Translations under genes and position numbers: made by a program
The notes under the pieces: generated by a model
Told to the model about the DNA's origin: nothing
What the model saw: only the letters and a program-made list of their open reading frames with translations
The model's database searches: none
Origin: Gemmatimonadota bacterium
GTDB taxonomy: Bacteria; Gemmatimonadota; Gemmatimonadetes; Gemmatimonadales; Gemmatimonadaceae
DNA length: 33,798 nt
Assembly (NCBI GenBank): GCA_947504615.1
Contig: CANNKR010000002.1
Location: forward strand, 1-33,798
Reading direction: 5' to 3'
Shown: positions 9,635-18,365 of the stretch, one piece after another
How positions within the stretch are numbered: position 1 is the first letter of the stretch
How the letters are laid out: each line of letters begins with the position of its first letter

Positions 9635-10162
9635 ATGACCGGACCGAATACCCGAGGCAGCAAGGCCGCCGAACCCAAGCGGCTGCACCTGATCATGCGC
9701 GACACCACGATGCTCGATGGGGAGATCTACATCGGCGATGACGCGCCGCTCGTGCAGTTCCTCGCCAACCGCAAGGGCGGCTGGATGAACATGGTGCATG
9801 CCCGACGGCCGAAGCTGAACGAGAACCCCGGTCACATCATCGTCCAGACCGACCACATCGTCCTCGCGTCGGCACCTGACGGCAATGTCCTGGTGTTGGG
9901 GCAGGCGGCGCACGGCGTCGGTGAGCGCGCCGTGGACATCGTGCTGGTGGGTGGCACGACGGTAAAGGGTGTCCTCCCGTTGGCCCCGCAGCAGCGCCTG
10001 AGCGACTATCTCAACTCGAGCGGACGTTTCATCGGCGTAAAGGCTGCGTCGCTCGCCTCCGACGGGCGCGCGCTCGGGGACGTCGTCATCCACTCATCGG
10101 CCATCACGATGCTGCGCGAGACGCGTGAGTCCGCGGGCCCAGCGATCGGCCCAGGCGATTAG
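9635..10162 (+). CDS. Conserved protein of unknown function (DUF6812-like)
   Basis: This 175-residue protein has no signal peptide, no membrane helix and no catalytic motif that I recognise. The sequence alternates short strands (for example LDGEIYIG, HIIVQTDHIVLAS, VDIVLVGGTTVKGVL) and contains RLSDYLNSSGRFIGV. This pattern, a strand-rich segment ending in a DYLN motif, resembles a family I know as DUF6812, but I recall it only loosely. The start is well supported by GGGAGGAG about ten bases upstream. Its stop codon is three bases from that of the convergent sensor kinase, with no terminator between them. A role in binding a ligand or another protein is possible but not shown. Confidence 0.75.
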   Translation: MTGPNTRGSKAAEPKRLHLIMRDTTMLDGEIYIGDDAPLVQFLANRKGGWMNMVHARRPKLNENPGHIIVQTDHIVLASAPDGNVLVLGQAAHGVGERAVDIVLVGGTTVKGVLPLAPQQRLSDYLNSSGRFIGVKAASLASDGRALGDVVIHSSAITMLRETRESAGPAIGPGD

Positions 10163-10165
10163 CCG

Positions 10166-13006
10166 TTAGCCGTGGAGTGCGGTGCGCACGCGCTCCACGA
10201 GTTCGTCCGGGCTGAACGGCTTGACCAACAGGTCGGCGTCGCCCAGCAGTTCCCCTTCGGCCGCGATGACATCGGCGGCATACCCCGACATGAAGAGCAC
10301 GCGTGCGTCCGGCCGCGTCGCGCGGAAGCGGCGGGCCAGTTCGCGCCCGTTCAGCCCCGGCATCACGACATCGGTCAGCAACAGGTCGATGCGCCCCGGC
10401 TCGCTCGCCGAGACCATCAGCGCCTCGGTACCGTCATGCGCCACCAGGATCCGGAAGCCGGCGCGTGTCAGCGCCACCCGGACGAGTTCGCACACGGAAT
10501 CTTCGTCCTCAACGACCAACACCGTCGTGGTCGTCCCCGGCAACAACGGGGCGACGATCCTGGCGGCCGCCTTCGGGACGGGCGGCACCTCGACGCTGCC
10601 GAACGGCGCCGGCGCGGCGAGCGGGAGCAACACGCGCATCTGGGTGCCAGCGCCGGGCGAGGACTCCATCATGATGGTGCCGCGGTGCTGGCGCGCGATA
10701 CCGTACGCCGTGGACAATCCCAGCCCCGTCCCCTTGCCGCGCGGCTTCGTCGTGAAGAACGGATCAAATGCCTTGCGGCGTGTCTCCTCGTCCATCCCTG
10801 AGCCGGTGTCGGAGACGATCAGGGCACCATAGGTGGCGACCGCGAGCGGTTCGGAGTTGGAGAGATCGGGCACGAGGATCTCCTCGAGTCCCACCCGCAC
10901 CTCGACCCGCCCGCCGTCCGGCATCGAGTCGGCCGCGTTGATCACCAGATTCATCAGGACCTGCTGCACCTTGGCGCGATCGGCCTCCACCACGATGCCG
11001 GGTTCGGCAATCACGGACAGTTCCACGCTGGCGCTGAGCGTGCGTCGCAACAGCGGCTCAAACTCTGCCACGACCTCGGACAGGTCCATGCGGCGCACCT
11101 CGAGCACCTGTGCGCGGCCGAACGCGAGGAGCTGGGCCACCACTTCCTTGGCGCGGCCAGCCGCCGTGCGCACCAGGGCGAGGTCCTTGCGCACCGGGTT
11201 CCCCTCCGGCACCGCCGCCATGGCCAGATCGGTGTACCCGAGAATCGGCGTCAGCAGGTTGTTGAAGTCGTGCGCGATGCCGCCGGCCAGCCGGCCGATC
11301 CCCTCCATCTTCTGCGCCTGCGCGAGTTGCTCGAGCGTCTCCCGATATTTGGACTCGCTGCGTTGCACCGCGGACGCGTCGGCCTCCCGCCGCCCGCGCA
11401 GGGCTTCGTCCATCACCACGAACTGTGCCGCCAGCGCCCGGATCTCCTGCACAGGGCTCGCCTCGAACTCGGCGAGCACGCCGCGCGGCACGAAATTGCC
11501 GCCCGCGAGGTCCTCGGCGACCGAACCGATTGCCTGCAACGGCGTCGCCAGTTGGGCATCCAGCCAGCGCGCCACGGCATAGACGACCAGTAACGCCCCG
11601 AGCATCAGGACGATGAGCGCCAGCGAGGTCGGGATCATGGCTTCGTGCAGTGACGCAAGCGGATCGTCGACGAGTGCAATGAACGGGAACCCGGAGACGC
11701 GTTGCGCCACGGTGAGTCGCGGATTGACGCCGAGCCGGTCGACGTGCGTGACGGTATCGTGCGTCGGCACTGCCACGAGTTGGCTGACACTGTCGCCCAG
11801 CACGCTCGACAGTTCGGGTCCGCGCTGCGCGCCCGGCGTCCACTGGCCCGACGTGCTCGCCACCACACGACCGACGCGGTCCAGCAGCTGCACCGCACCA
11901 TCGAGGGCCCCCGTACGCGCCGACAGGATGGCGCGCAGCGTTCCCGCGTCGAGGGCTCCCATCACCACGCCGCCAAAGCTGCCGTCGACGGTCAGCAGCG
12001 GGACGGCGAGTGGCAGAATGGGCTCGACCCCGGGGCGCAGCAGATGCAGTTGCCCCATCACCAGTTCGCCGAACACCGGCCGCCTCGTGGCGCGCGACTC
12101 CTCGAAGTACGGACGACGCGCGATGCTCCTCCCGCGATTCGGCACGCCGGTGGTGGACGAGTCGGGCGAAGACACCAGTACCGTGCCTCCGGCGTCCGTC
12201 ACGAAGAAGTTCAGGAACTCCGAATGCGATGCGTGGAACGCGCGAAGGATCGTCTCGGCCCGTACCGACGAGCGCGGCAGGCTGGGACCGAGGTCGCGCA
12301 CCAGCGCCTGCACCGACGCCAGGCGCGACTGCAAGAACTGGTCGGCCCCTTCCCGGGCGCTGGTGACCGCCTGCCGGAGCTCGGCGGAGACCCGGTTGAA
12401 CTGCGCCGCGTACGACGCCCGCGCGAGCAGCAGGACGATGATCGTCATCGGCACCATCACCACCGGCACGGTGCGGTCGAAAAGCACATCCCGCCAGGAT
12501 CGCGAGGGACTCGACGGCGCGCCGATCCACCTCCGCACCACCGTCAGGCGCGACGCCCCGTCCGCCACCGCCGCGTTCATGACACCGTTCAGCAACTGCT
12601 TGACCAGCAGGAGCAACACGTACCCGCCGGACAAACCCATCCACCAGCGAAAGATCAGCAGGTCGAGCAGCGCTCCGCCGGTCACCCAGAAGAGCACGTC
12701 GGCCACCACCAGGCTCCGGGTGCGCGCGGCAAGACGCGAGGTGACGTAGCCCTCGACGGCATACATCACGATGGCAGCGAGCATCGCCTCGCGGACGCCA
12801 CCGTACACCGCGTAGCCCACCACCGCCGCCACGATCCCTGGCACGACGCCAAGCTGCCAGTACGCAAACAGCACGAACGCCCCGCCGAAGGCGAACTCGG
12901 GCGTCTCCGGCGACAGCATCGGCACCCGATAGTGGTTGAGCACCAGCGCCAGCACGCCGCAGAGCACGCCACCGGCGATGCGCAACGGGAGCGGACGTTC
13001 CGACAT
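10166..13006 (-). CDS. Hybrid histidine kinase with multi-helix membrane module and Cache-like sensor
   Basis: The 946-residue protein begins with a block of about five hydrophobic helices (about 8-150), then a further helix near 181-197. An extracytoplasmic sensor follows (about 200-455) whose segments FFVTDAGGTVLVSS and RRPYFEESRATRRPVFGEL fit a dCache domain. A second flanking helix (about 459-481), a HAMP-like segment (about 485-540), HisKA with His579 (IAHDFNNLL), HATPase (NLVINAADSM, DTGSGMD, GKGTGLGL) and a receiver domain with Asp879 (LTDVVMPGL) complete it. It should detect a small extracellular molecule and phosphorylate its own receiver. I chose the ATG at 13006 because the longer ORF adds 55 low-complexity residues before the first helix. 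No cognate regulator is adjacent, but peptidase genes surround it. Confidence 0.92.
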   Translation of the reverse strand: MSERPLPLRIAGGVLCGVLALVLNHYRVPMLSPETPEFAFGGAFVLFAYWQLGVVPGIVAAVVGYAVYGGVREAMLAAIVMYAVEGYVTSRLAARTRSLVVADVLFWVTGGALLDLLIFRWWMGLSGGYVLLLLVKQLLNGVMNAAVADGASRLTVVRRWIGAPSSPSRSWRDVLFDRTVPVVMVPMTIIVLLLARASYAAQFNRVSAELRQAVTSAREGADQFLQSRLASVQALVRDLGPSLPRSSVRAETILRAFHASHSEFLNFFVTDAGGTVLVSSPDSSTTGVPNRGRSIARRPYFEESRATRRPVFGELVMGQLHLLRPGVEPILPLAVPLLTVDGSFGGVVMGALDAGTLRAILSARTGALDGAVQLLDRVGRVVASTSGQWTPGAQRGPELSSVLGDSVSQLVAVPTHDTVTHVDRLGVNPRLTVAQRVSGFPFIALVDDPLASLHEAMIPTSLALIVLMLGALLVVYAVARWLDAQLATPLQAIGSVAEDLAGGNFVPRGVLAEFEASPVQEIRALAAQFVVMDEALRGRREADASAVQRSESKYRETLEQLAQAQKMEGIGRLAGGIAHDFNNLLTPILGYTDLAMAAVPEGNPVRKDLALVRTAAGRAKEVVAQLLAFGRAQVLEVRRMDLSEVVAEFEPLLRRTLSASVELSVIAEPGIVVEADRAKVQQVLMNLVINAADSMPDGGRVEVRVGLEEILVPDLSNSEPLAVATYGALIVSDTGSGMDEETRRKAFDPFFTTKPRGKGTGLGLSTAYGIARQHRGTIMMESSPGAGTQMRVLLPLAAPAPFGSVEVPPVPKAAARIVAPLLPGTTTTVLVVEDEDSVCELVRVALTRAGFRILVAHDGTEALMVSASEPGRIDLLLTDVVMPGLNGRELARRFRATRPDARVLFMSGYAADVIAAEGELLGDADLLVKPFSPDELVERVRTALHG

Positions 13007-13066
13007 GCCGGGACCCGACGTCCTGGCACTCAGCACAGGCCGGCTCGGCACGGAGGGTGGGCAATC

Positions 13067-13072
13067 ATCATA
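13067..13072 (-). promoter_or_regulatory. Possible -10 box for the Cache-type kinase
   Basis: Read on the minus strand, TATGAT matches five of six positions of a sigma-70 -10 box and would give a leader of about 55 bases before the kinase start at 13006. I found no good -35 box at the usual spacing. Confidence 0.28.
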
Positions 13073-13186
13073 GCCTAAGATATCAGCACCAGCGCCGCCC
13101 GCGGCAACGGCTGGCCGCGCCGATCGCCGGACGACATCTTCCTCTCCTGCCGCGCCGGACGTCTCCCGCATCCCTCAGCGACCTCC

Positions 13187-15055
13187 ATGCGTCTCCCGAC
13201 GATCGCCTGTTTTCTGCTCCTCCCGGGCCTCGCCGCCCAAAGCGCCGCCCAAAGCGCCGCCCAAGGCGCACCGCCCGTGCGCTACGACGTCTCGTTTCCC
13301 AACGCCGTACACCACGAGGCGTCGATCGTCGCCGAATTCCAGGGCGTCCCCGCCGGAACGCTCGTGCTGCGCATGAGCCGCAGTTCACCGGGGCGCTACG
13401 CGCTGCACGAGTTTGCGAAGAACGTCTACGGCGTGACGGCCGTCAACGGAGCCGGGCGCACGTTGCGCGTCACACGGCCCAATCCGCATCAGTGGAACGT
13501 CATGGGGCATGACGGCACCGTGCGGGTGACGTACGTCCTGTTCGGCGACCTCATCGACGGCACGTACACCGGCATCTCCGACGCGCACGTGCACCTCGGC
13601 ATGCCGGCCACGTTCCTGTGGGCCCGCGGCTTCGAGGCCCGCCCGATCACCGTCACGTTCCATCCACTGCCGGGGTGGTCGGTGGCCACCCAGCTCACGC
13701 CAACGCGCGACTCGACGACGTTCACCGCACCGCACCTGCAGTACTTCATGGACAGCCCCACCATGCTGGGGCCGCTGATGGTGCGCAGCTGGCCCGTCAC
13801 CTCGAACGGGCGCACCACGCAGTTTCGCGTGGCGCTGCACCACGAGGGAACCGCCGCCGAGGCCGATGCTTATACGGAGTACACCAAGCGCATCGTGCAC
13901 GAGGCCGAGGGTGTCTGGGGCGAGCTGCCGGCATACGACTTTGGCCAGTACACGTTTGTTGGCGCGTACGTACCCTATGCGCACGGCGACGGCATGGAGC
14001 ACCGCAACTCCACCTCGCTCACCTCGAGCGCCACGCTCGCCGACAAGATGCTGGACGAACTGGGGACGGTCTCCCACGAATTCTTCCACTCGTGGAACGT
14101 CGAGCGCCTGCGTCCGGCGTCCATCGAGCCGTTCGACTTCACCGACGCGAACATGTCGGAAGAACTCTGGCTGGCCGAAGGCTTCACGTCGTACTACGGC
14201 CCCCTCGTGCTCGCACGCGCCGGTATCACCACGGTGACGCAGTTCCTTCAGGAGCTCGGGGGCGCCGCCAGCGACGTCGTGACCGCGCCGGGGCGCCGAT
14301 GGTTCACCGCCGTCGAGATGAGCGAACAGGCGCCCTTCGTCGATGCCGCACGATCGGTCGACCCGCAGAACAAGGCGAACACCTTCATCTCCTACTACAC
14401 GTGGGGCTCAACGATCGCGCTCGGGATGGATCTCGCCCTGCGCGCTCGCGCCGATACCCTGTCCCTCGACACCTTCATGCGCGCGATGTGGCGCGAGTTC
14501 GGGCGGCATCAGGTGAACTACGCGCCATCCAGGCCGTACCGCGTCGATGATGCCCGGCGCATCCTCGGCCGGGTCGCCGGTGACTCCGCCTGGGCCAATG
14601 ATTTCTTCGCGCGCTTCGTCACCGGCCGCGACGTTCCCGACTACGCCGCACTCGCCGACCGCGCCGGCATCGTCGTGCGCAAGGCCGCTGCCGGGCACGC
14701 GTGGCTGGGCAACCCGGAGTTCCGCACCGACCGCGACAAGGTGACCGTCGCAACTGCCGCGCGGCAGGGTTCGCCTGCATACGAGGCGGGCCTCGAAGCC
14801 GGCGATCGCGTGGCACAGCTCGACGGTGTCGTCATCGGCCGGGCAGCGCAGATTGACTCGATCGTCGCGGCGCACAAACCCGGCGACCGGCTCCCGATGG
14901 TGTTCAATGGCCGCTCCGGCGCCAGGCAGGTGGTGCTGACCCTCGCGGAAGACCCGCGCCTCGAGTGGGTGCTCGGCGAAGACGCCGCGCAACCGCCCAC
15001 CGCGGCCCAACTCGCATTTCGCCAGCGCTGGCTGTCGTCGGCTCGTAAGGATTGA
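13187..15055 (+). CDS. Secreted M61-family peptidase with PDZ domain, second copy
   Basis: The 622-residue protein has a signal peptide followed by a threefold AAQS/AAQS/AAQG repeat (about 16-27). An N-terminal beta domain (about 30-215) precedes the M61 catalytic domain. The zinc motif is HEFFH (His297, Glu298, His301) followed by NVERLRP, with Glu331 in LAEGFTSYYG as the likely third ligand. A PDZ domain lies at about 515-600 (SPAYEAGLEAGDRV). It has the same order of parts as the M61 protein at 7656 but differs clearly in sequence, so the two look like old paralogues rather than a recent copy. It is transcribed divergently from the sensor kinase. The amidohydrolase begins 26 bp after its stop codon, suggesting one transcript. 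Confidence 0.92.
   Translation: MRLPTIACFLLLPGLAAQSAAQSAAQGAPPVRYDVSFPNAVHHEASIVAEFQGVPAGTLVLRMSRSSPGRYALHEFAKNVYGVTAVNGAGRTLRVTRPNPHQWNVMGHDGTVRVTYVLFGDLIDGTYTGISDAHVHLGMPATFLWARGFEARPITVTFHPLPGWSVATQLTPTRDSTTFTAPHLQYFMDSPTMLGPLMVRSWPVTSNGRTTQFRVALHHEGTAAEADAYTEYTKRIVHEAEGVWGELPAYDFGQYTFVGAYVPYAHGDGMEHRNSTSLTSSATLADKMLDELGTVSHEFFHSWNVERLRPASIEPFDFTDANMSEELWLAEGFTSYYGPLVLARAGITTVTQFLQELGGAASDVVTAPGRRWFTAVEMSEQAPFVDAARSVDPQNKANTFISYYTWGSTIALGMDLALRARADTLSLDTFMRAMWREFGRHQVNYAPSRPYRVDDARRILGRVAGDSAWANDFFARFVTGRDVPDYAALADRAGIVVRKAAAGHAWLGNPEFRTDRDKVTVATAARQGSPAYEAGLEAGDRVAQLDGVVIGRAAQIDSIVAAHKPGDRLPMVFNGRSGARQVVLTLAEDPRLEWVLGEDAAQPPTAAQLAFRQRWLSSARKD
13231..13266 (+). repeat. 12-bp tandem repeat at the signal peptide end
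   Basis: CGCCGCCCAAAG occurs three times in a row, the last copy with one change. It encodes AAQS-AAQS-AAQG, so each copy recreates a possible AxA-type signal peptidase site in the M61 protein. Confidence 0.85.
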
Positions 15056-15081
15056 TGCTCCCTCATCCCGGAACACACCAC

Positions 15082-16758
15082 ATGCTGCGATTTCTCGTCC
15101 GTTGCCTTCTGCTCGCCGGTATCGCCGGCCGTGCCCTCGCGCAGGGAGGCGGCGCGAACGCCGACCTGATCCTCACCAACGGCCGCATCTACACGTCCGA
15201 CGACACGCGCCCCGTGGTCGAAGCCGTGGCCGTGGCCGGCGGCAAGGTGCTCTTTGCCGGCAACGCGACCGGCGCGATGGCGCTCAAGGGGCCGGCGACC
15301 CGCGTGGTCGACCTTGGCGGCCGCACGATGATTCCCGGCATGGTGGACGCGCATGGGCACGTCGCGGGACTCGGCGATGCGCTGCACATCGTGGATCTCA
15401 CCGGCACGACGTCCTACGACGAGGTGGTTGCGCGTGTCGCCGAGCGTGCGAAGCGGACGCCCAAGGGCCAGTGGGTGCTCGGCCGTGGTTGGGACCAGAA
15501 CGACTGGGGCGACACACGCTTCCCCACGCACGACAAGATGACGGCAGCCGTTCCTGACCATCCCGTGTACATCGTGCGCGTCGACGGACACGCCGGGCTG
15601 GCGAACCTGAAGGCCCTTCAGGCAGCCGGCGTCACCGCCACCACGCAGGATCCGTCCGGCGGCCACATCGAGCGCAGCGCCGATGGCGCACCGGCCGGTG
15701 TGTTCGTGGACAATGCCCAGGGACTCGTGCGGCGCGCCATCCCGCGCCAGACGCGCGACGAAGTGAAGACGTCGATTCTCGATGCCGTAAAGGAGGCACA
15801 GCGCTGGGGACTCACCGGCGTGCACGACGCCGGGGCCGGCGCCACCGAACTGGACGTGTACGAGGAACTCGCAAAAGCCGGGCAGATGAAGTTCCGGCTG
15901 AACGCCATGATCAGCGACGATGCAAAGACCGTGGACGCCTGGTTCAAGCGCGGCCCCCTCGTGGCCGGCTACAACGGCACGCTGTGGGTGCGGTCCATCA
16001 AGCTGTACGCGGACGGCGCGCTGGGATCGCGCGGAGCAGCGCTGCTCGACCCGTACACCGACGACCCCAAGAACACCGGCCTCCTGGTCTCGGCGCCTGC
16101 GCATATCCGGGAGGTCGCCGCGGGCGCGCTCAAGGCCGGCTTCCAGGTGAACACCCACGCCATTGGCGATCGAGGCAATCGCCTGGTGCTCGACGCGTAC
16201 GAGGCCGCGCTCAAGGCCACCCCCACCGCGGATCACCGGTTCCGTGTGGAGCACGCGCAGATCCTCAACTACGACGACATCCCGCGCTTCGCCGCACTCG
16301 GCGTGATCCCCTCGATGCAGGCCAGCCACCAGACGAGCGACATGTACTGGGCGGCCACGCGCCTCGGCTCTGGCCGGTTGCTGGGCGCGTATGCCTGGCG
16401 ATCGTTGCTCAACACGGGCGTCGTGGTGCCCAACGGCAGCGACTTCCCCGTGGAGCAGGTGAATCCGCTCATCTCGTTCCACTCGGCCGTGTCGCGGCAG
16501 GACGCCCGGGACTGGCCGCCGGGCGGCTGGTATCCGGCCGAGCGCATGACGCGCGACGAAGCGTTGCTGGCCATGACGTTGTGGCCCGCGTACTCCGCGT
16601 TCCAGGAGAAGGTCCTCGGCTCGCTGACGCCGGGAAAATTCGCCGACTTCGTCGTGCTCGACCAGGACATCATGCGGGTGCCGGCGGAACTCCTCCTCCG
16701 CACCAAGGTGCTGTCGACGTGGGTGAGTGGCGAGAAGGTGTACGAGGCCGCTCCGTGA
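15082..16758 (+). CDS. Exported YtcJ-like metal-dependent amidohydrolase
   Basis: The 558-residue protein has a signal peptide (MLRFLVRCLLLAGIAGRALA) and the full layout of amidohydrolase family 3. A small beta domain opens with DLILTNGRIYTSDD. The barrel starts at PGMVDAHGHV with the HxH metal motif. Further parts are GRGWDQNDWG, a lysine near IKLYADGALGSRG, histidines in NTHAIGDRG and VEHAQI, and the closing aspartate in VVPNGSDFPVE. The C-terminal TPGKFADFVVLDQD returns to the beta domain. Family members hydrolyse C-N bonds in varied substrates, and the substrate here cannot be told. The ATG at 15082 opens the signal peptide; an ATG at 15055 overlapping the M61 stop codon would add nine residues. 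Placement after M61 suggests use on peptide-derived compounds. Confidence 0.9.
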   Translation: MLRFLVRCLLLAGIAGRALAQGGGANADLILTNGRIYTSDDTRPVVEAVAVAGGKVLFAGNATGAMALKGPATRVVDLGGRTMIPGMVDAHGHVAGLGDALHIVDLTGTTSYDEVVARVAERAKRTPKGQWVLGRGWDQNDWGDTRFPTHDKMTAAVPDHPVYIVRVDGHAGLANLKALQAAGVTATTQDPSGGHIERSADGAPAGVFVDNAQGLVRRAIPRQTRDEVKTSILDAVKEAQRWGLTGVHDAGAGATELDVYEELAKAGQMKFRLNAMISDDAKTVDAWFKRGPLVAGYNGTLWVRSIKLYADGALGSRGAALLDPYTDDPKNTGLLVSAPAHIREVAAGALKAGFQVNTHAIGDRGNRLVLDAYEAALKATPTADHRFRVEHAQILNYDDIPRFAALGVIPSMQASHQTSDMYWAATRLGSGRLLGAYAWRSLLNTGVVVPNGSDFPVEQVNPLISFHSAVSRQDARDWPPGGWYPAERMTRDEALLAMTLWPAYSAFQEKVLGSLTPGKFADFVVLDQDIMRVPAELLLRTKVLSTWVSGEKVYEAAP

Positions 16759-17147
16759 CCGAGCGGCCAGCCCTCGGCATCAAGCAGTTCTTCCTGATCC
16801 GCACCGCCATGGCGGTGGGCGTGATCACGTTCATCGGTGTGGCGTGGGTGGTACGAGGGCAAGGTCAGCCGGCCGCGGTGCCGGCCGCGTCGCTGCGAAC
16901 GCTCATCACGGTGATGTACACATCGGTCGGCGTGGCGGCCGCGGTGGTCATGGCGCTGCGCCTGCGCATCGCGTCGGCCACCGCGCCGATGCAACGATCC
17001 CTGTCGGTGGTCGCCTGGGCCGTGGGGGAGTTCGCCGCGCTCTTCGGCGGCGTCCTCTTCTTCCTCACGGGCGAGTGGCGGCTGGTGCTGCCCGGCGCCC
17101 TCGTCTTCGCACTCGCACTCGCCGCGGTGCCGCTGCCGCGCGACTGA
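16755..17147 (+). CDS. Small four-helix membrane protein, unknown function
   Basis: A GTG start at 16755 overlaps the amidohydrolase stop codon in the form GTGA, so the two are probably translationally coupled. The 130-residue product has four hydrophobic segments (about 12-33, 49-70, 82-104 and 108-126) with only short connecting loops, so it should be an inner-membrane protein with both ends on the same side. I recognise no family motif. The ORF track shows it only as the tail of a longer artefact ORF starting at 15984; codons upstream of 16755 are a shadow of the amidohydrolase. Confidence 0.75.
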   Translation: MTERPALGIKQFFLIRTAMAVGVITFIGVAWVVRGQGQPAAVPAASLRTLITVMYTSVGVAAAVVMALRLRIASATAPMQRSLSVVAWAVGEFAALFGGVLFFLTGEWRLVLPGALVFALALAAVPLPRD

Positions 17148-17167
17148 CGCGCGAGGTGGGCGTTACG

Positions 17168-17193
17168 CTCGGCATCGGAGTACCGGTGCCGAG
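17168..17193 (+). terminator. Possible terminator hairpin after the M61 operon
   Basis: CTCGGCA and TGCCGAG form a perfect 7-bp stem around a 12-base loop, 20 bp after the small membrane protein gene. There is no T-run, so it may only be a weak terminator or a chance repeat. Confidence 0.4.
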
Positions 17194-17294
17194 ACTGATG
17201 ACCACCGCCGGCGTCGAATCCATTGATTCCGTCGCCTTGTCGTGAGGGGCGCTGGAATGTACCGTCCGCAGACCCTCCTGTCCGGATCCTCCCG

Positions 17295-18365
17295 ATGCTC
17301 TCCGACGCTTCGCTCACGCTGCTCCGCCGGCTGCTCGACACCCCGGGTCCTTCGGGCTTTGAATCGGCGCCGGCCGCGCTCTGGCGCGACGAGGCGCGGC
17401 GCTTTGCCGCCAGCGTCGAGGGCGACGTGCACGGCAACTCGATGGCCGTGGTGAACCCCGGCGGGTCGCCAACCATCATGCTCGCGGGCCACATCGACGA
17501 GATCGGACTCATTGTCACGTGGATTGATGACAAGGGTTTCGTCTACATCGGCCCGATCGGCGGCTGGGATCCGCAGGTGCTCGTCGGGCAGCGCCTGCGC
17601 TTCGCCGGGCGCGGGGGCGACGTGATCGGCGTGGTGGGCAAGAAGCCCATCCACCTCATCAAACCCGACGAGCGCGACAAGGCCGTCAAGATCACCGACC
17701 TGTGGGTGGACATCGGCGCCGCCTCGCGCGACGAAGCCGAGGCGCTGCTTTCGGTCGGCGACGCCGGCGTCATCGACGCCCGGCTGGTGGAACTGCCCAA
17801 CGGGCGCATCGTCTCGCGATCGATCGACGACCGCATCGGCGCCTTCGTGGTGCTCGAGGCACTGCGGCGATACGCCGAACAGCCGGGCGAGGCCCGCGTG
17901 GTGGCGGTGGCCACGACGCAGGAGGAGATCGCGCATCAGGGCGGGGGGGCGCGGGTGAGCGCCACGCGCGTGGCGCCGCAGATGGCGATCGTCGTGGACG
18001 TCACCTTCGCCACCGATCACCCGGGCATGGAGCGCAAGGAACTGGGCGAGCACAAGCTGGGGAGCGGGCCGGTGATCACGCGCGGTTCTGTCACGTCACC
18101 GGTGGTGGTACGGCTGCTGCGTGACGTCGCCGAGCGCATCGGCATCCCGTACACGCTGCGGGCCGAGGGGCGCGACACGAGCACCGACGCCGATGCCATT
18201 CACGTGGCGCGGGAGGGCGTGGCCACGGCGCTTCTCAGTGTGCCCAACCGGTACATGCATTCGCCGAACGAGATGGTGGCGCTCGACGACCTCGACCGCG
18301 CAGCGACGCTCATTGCCGAAACCTGCCGGGCGGTGAGCGCCGCCACGGACTTTACGGCTCGCTGA
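17295..18365 (+). CDS. M42-family aminopeptidase
   Basis: The 356-residue enzyme has the two-metal site of M42 peptidases. The ligands are His66 (AGHIDEIG), Asp179 (SIDDRIGAF), Glu211 beside the catalytic Glu210 (TTQEEIAHQGG), Asp235 (VVDVTF) and His322 (YMHSPNEM). The insert PQVLVGQRLRF is the usual M42 dimerisation-type domain. There is no signal peptide, so it works in the cytoplasm, probably as a large oligomer that finishes short peptides. The ATG at 17295 fits the family N-terminus (LLRRLLDTPGPSGFE); the ORF-track start adds 24 unrelated residues. Its last 14 bases overlap the end of the convergent HEAT-repeat gene. Confidence 0.93.
   Translation: MLSDASLTLLRRLLDTPGPSGFESAPAALWRDEARRFAASVEGDVHGNSMAVVNPGGSPTIMLAGHIDEIGLIVTWIDDKGFVYIGPIGGWDPQVLVGQRLRFAGRGGDVIGVVGKKPIHLIKPDERDKAVKITDLWVDIGAASRDEAEALLSVGDAGVIDARLVELPNGRIVSRSIDDRIGAFVVLEALRRYAEQPGEARVVAVATTQEEIAHQGGGARVSATRVAPQMAIVVDVTFATDHPGMERKELGEHKLGSGPVITRGSVTSPVVVRLLRDVAERIGIPYTLRAEGRDTSTDADAIHVAREGVATALLSVPNRYMHSPNEMVALDDLDRAATLIAETCRAVSAATDFTAR

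Noticed and set aside
11702-13078. Plus-strand ORF of 458 aa
   Set aside because: It is antisense to the Cache-type kinase, with Arg/His-rich composition and no motif.
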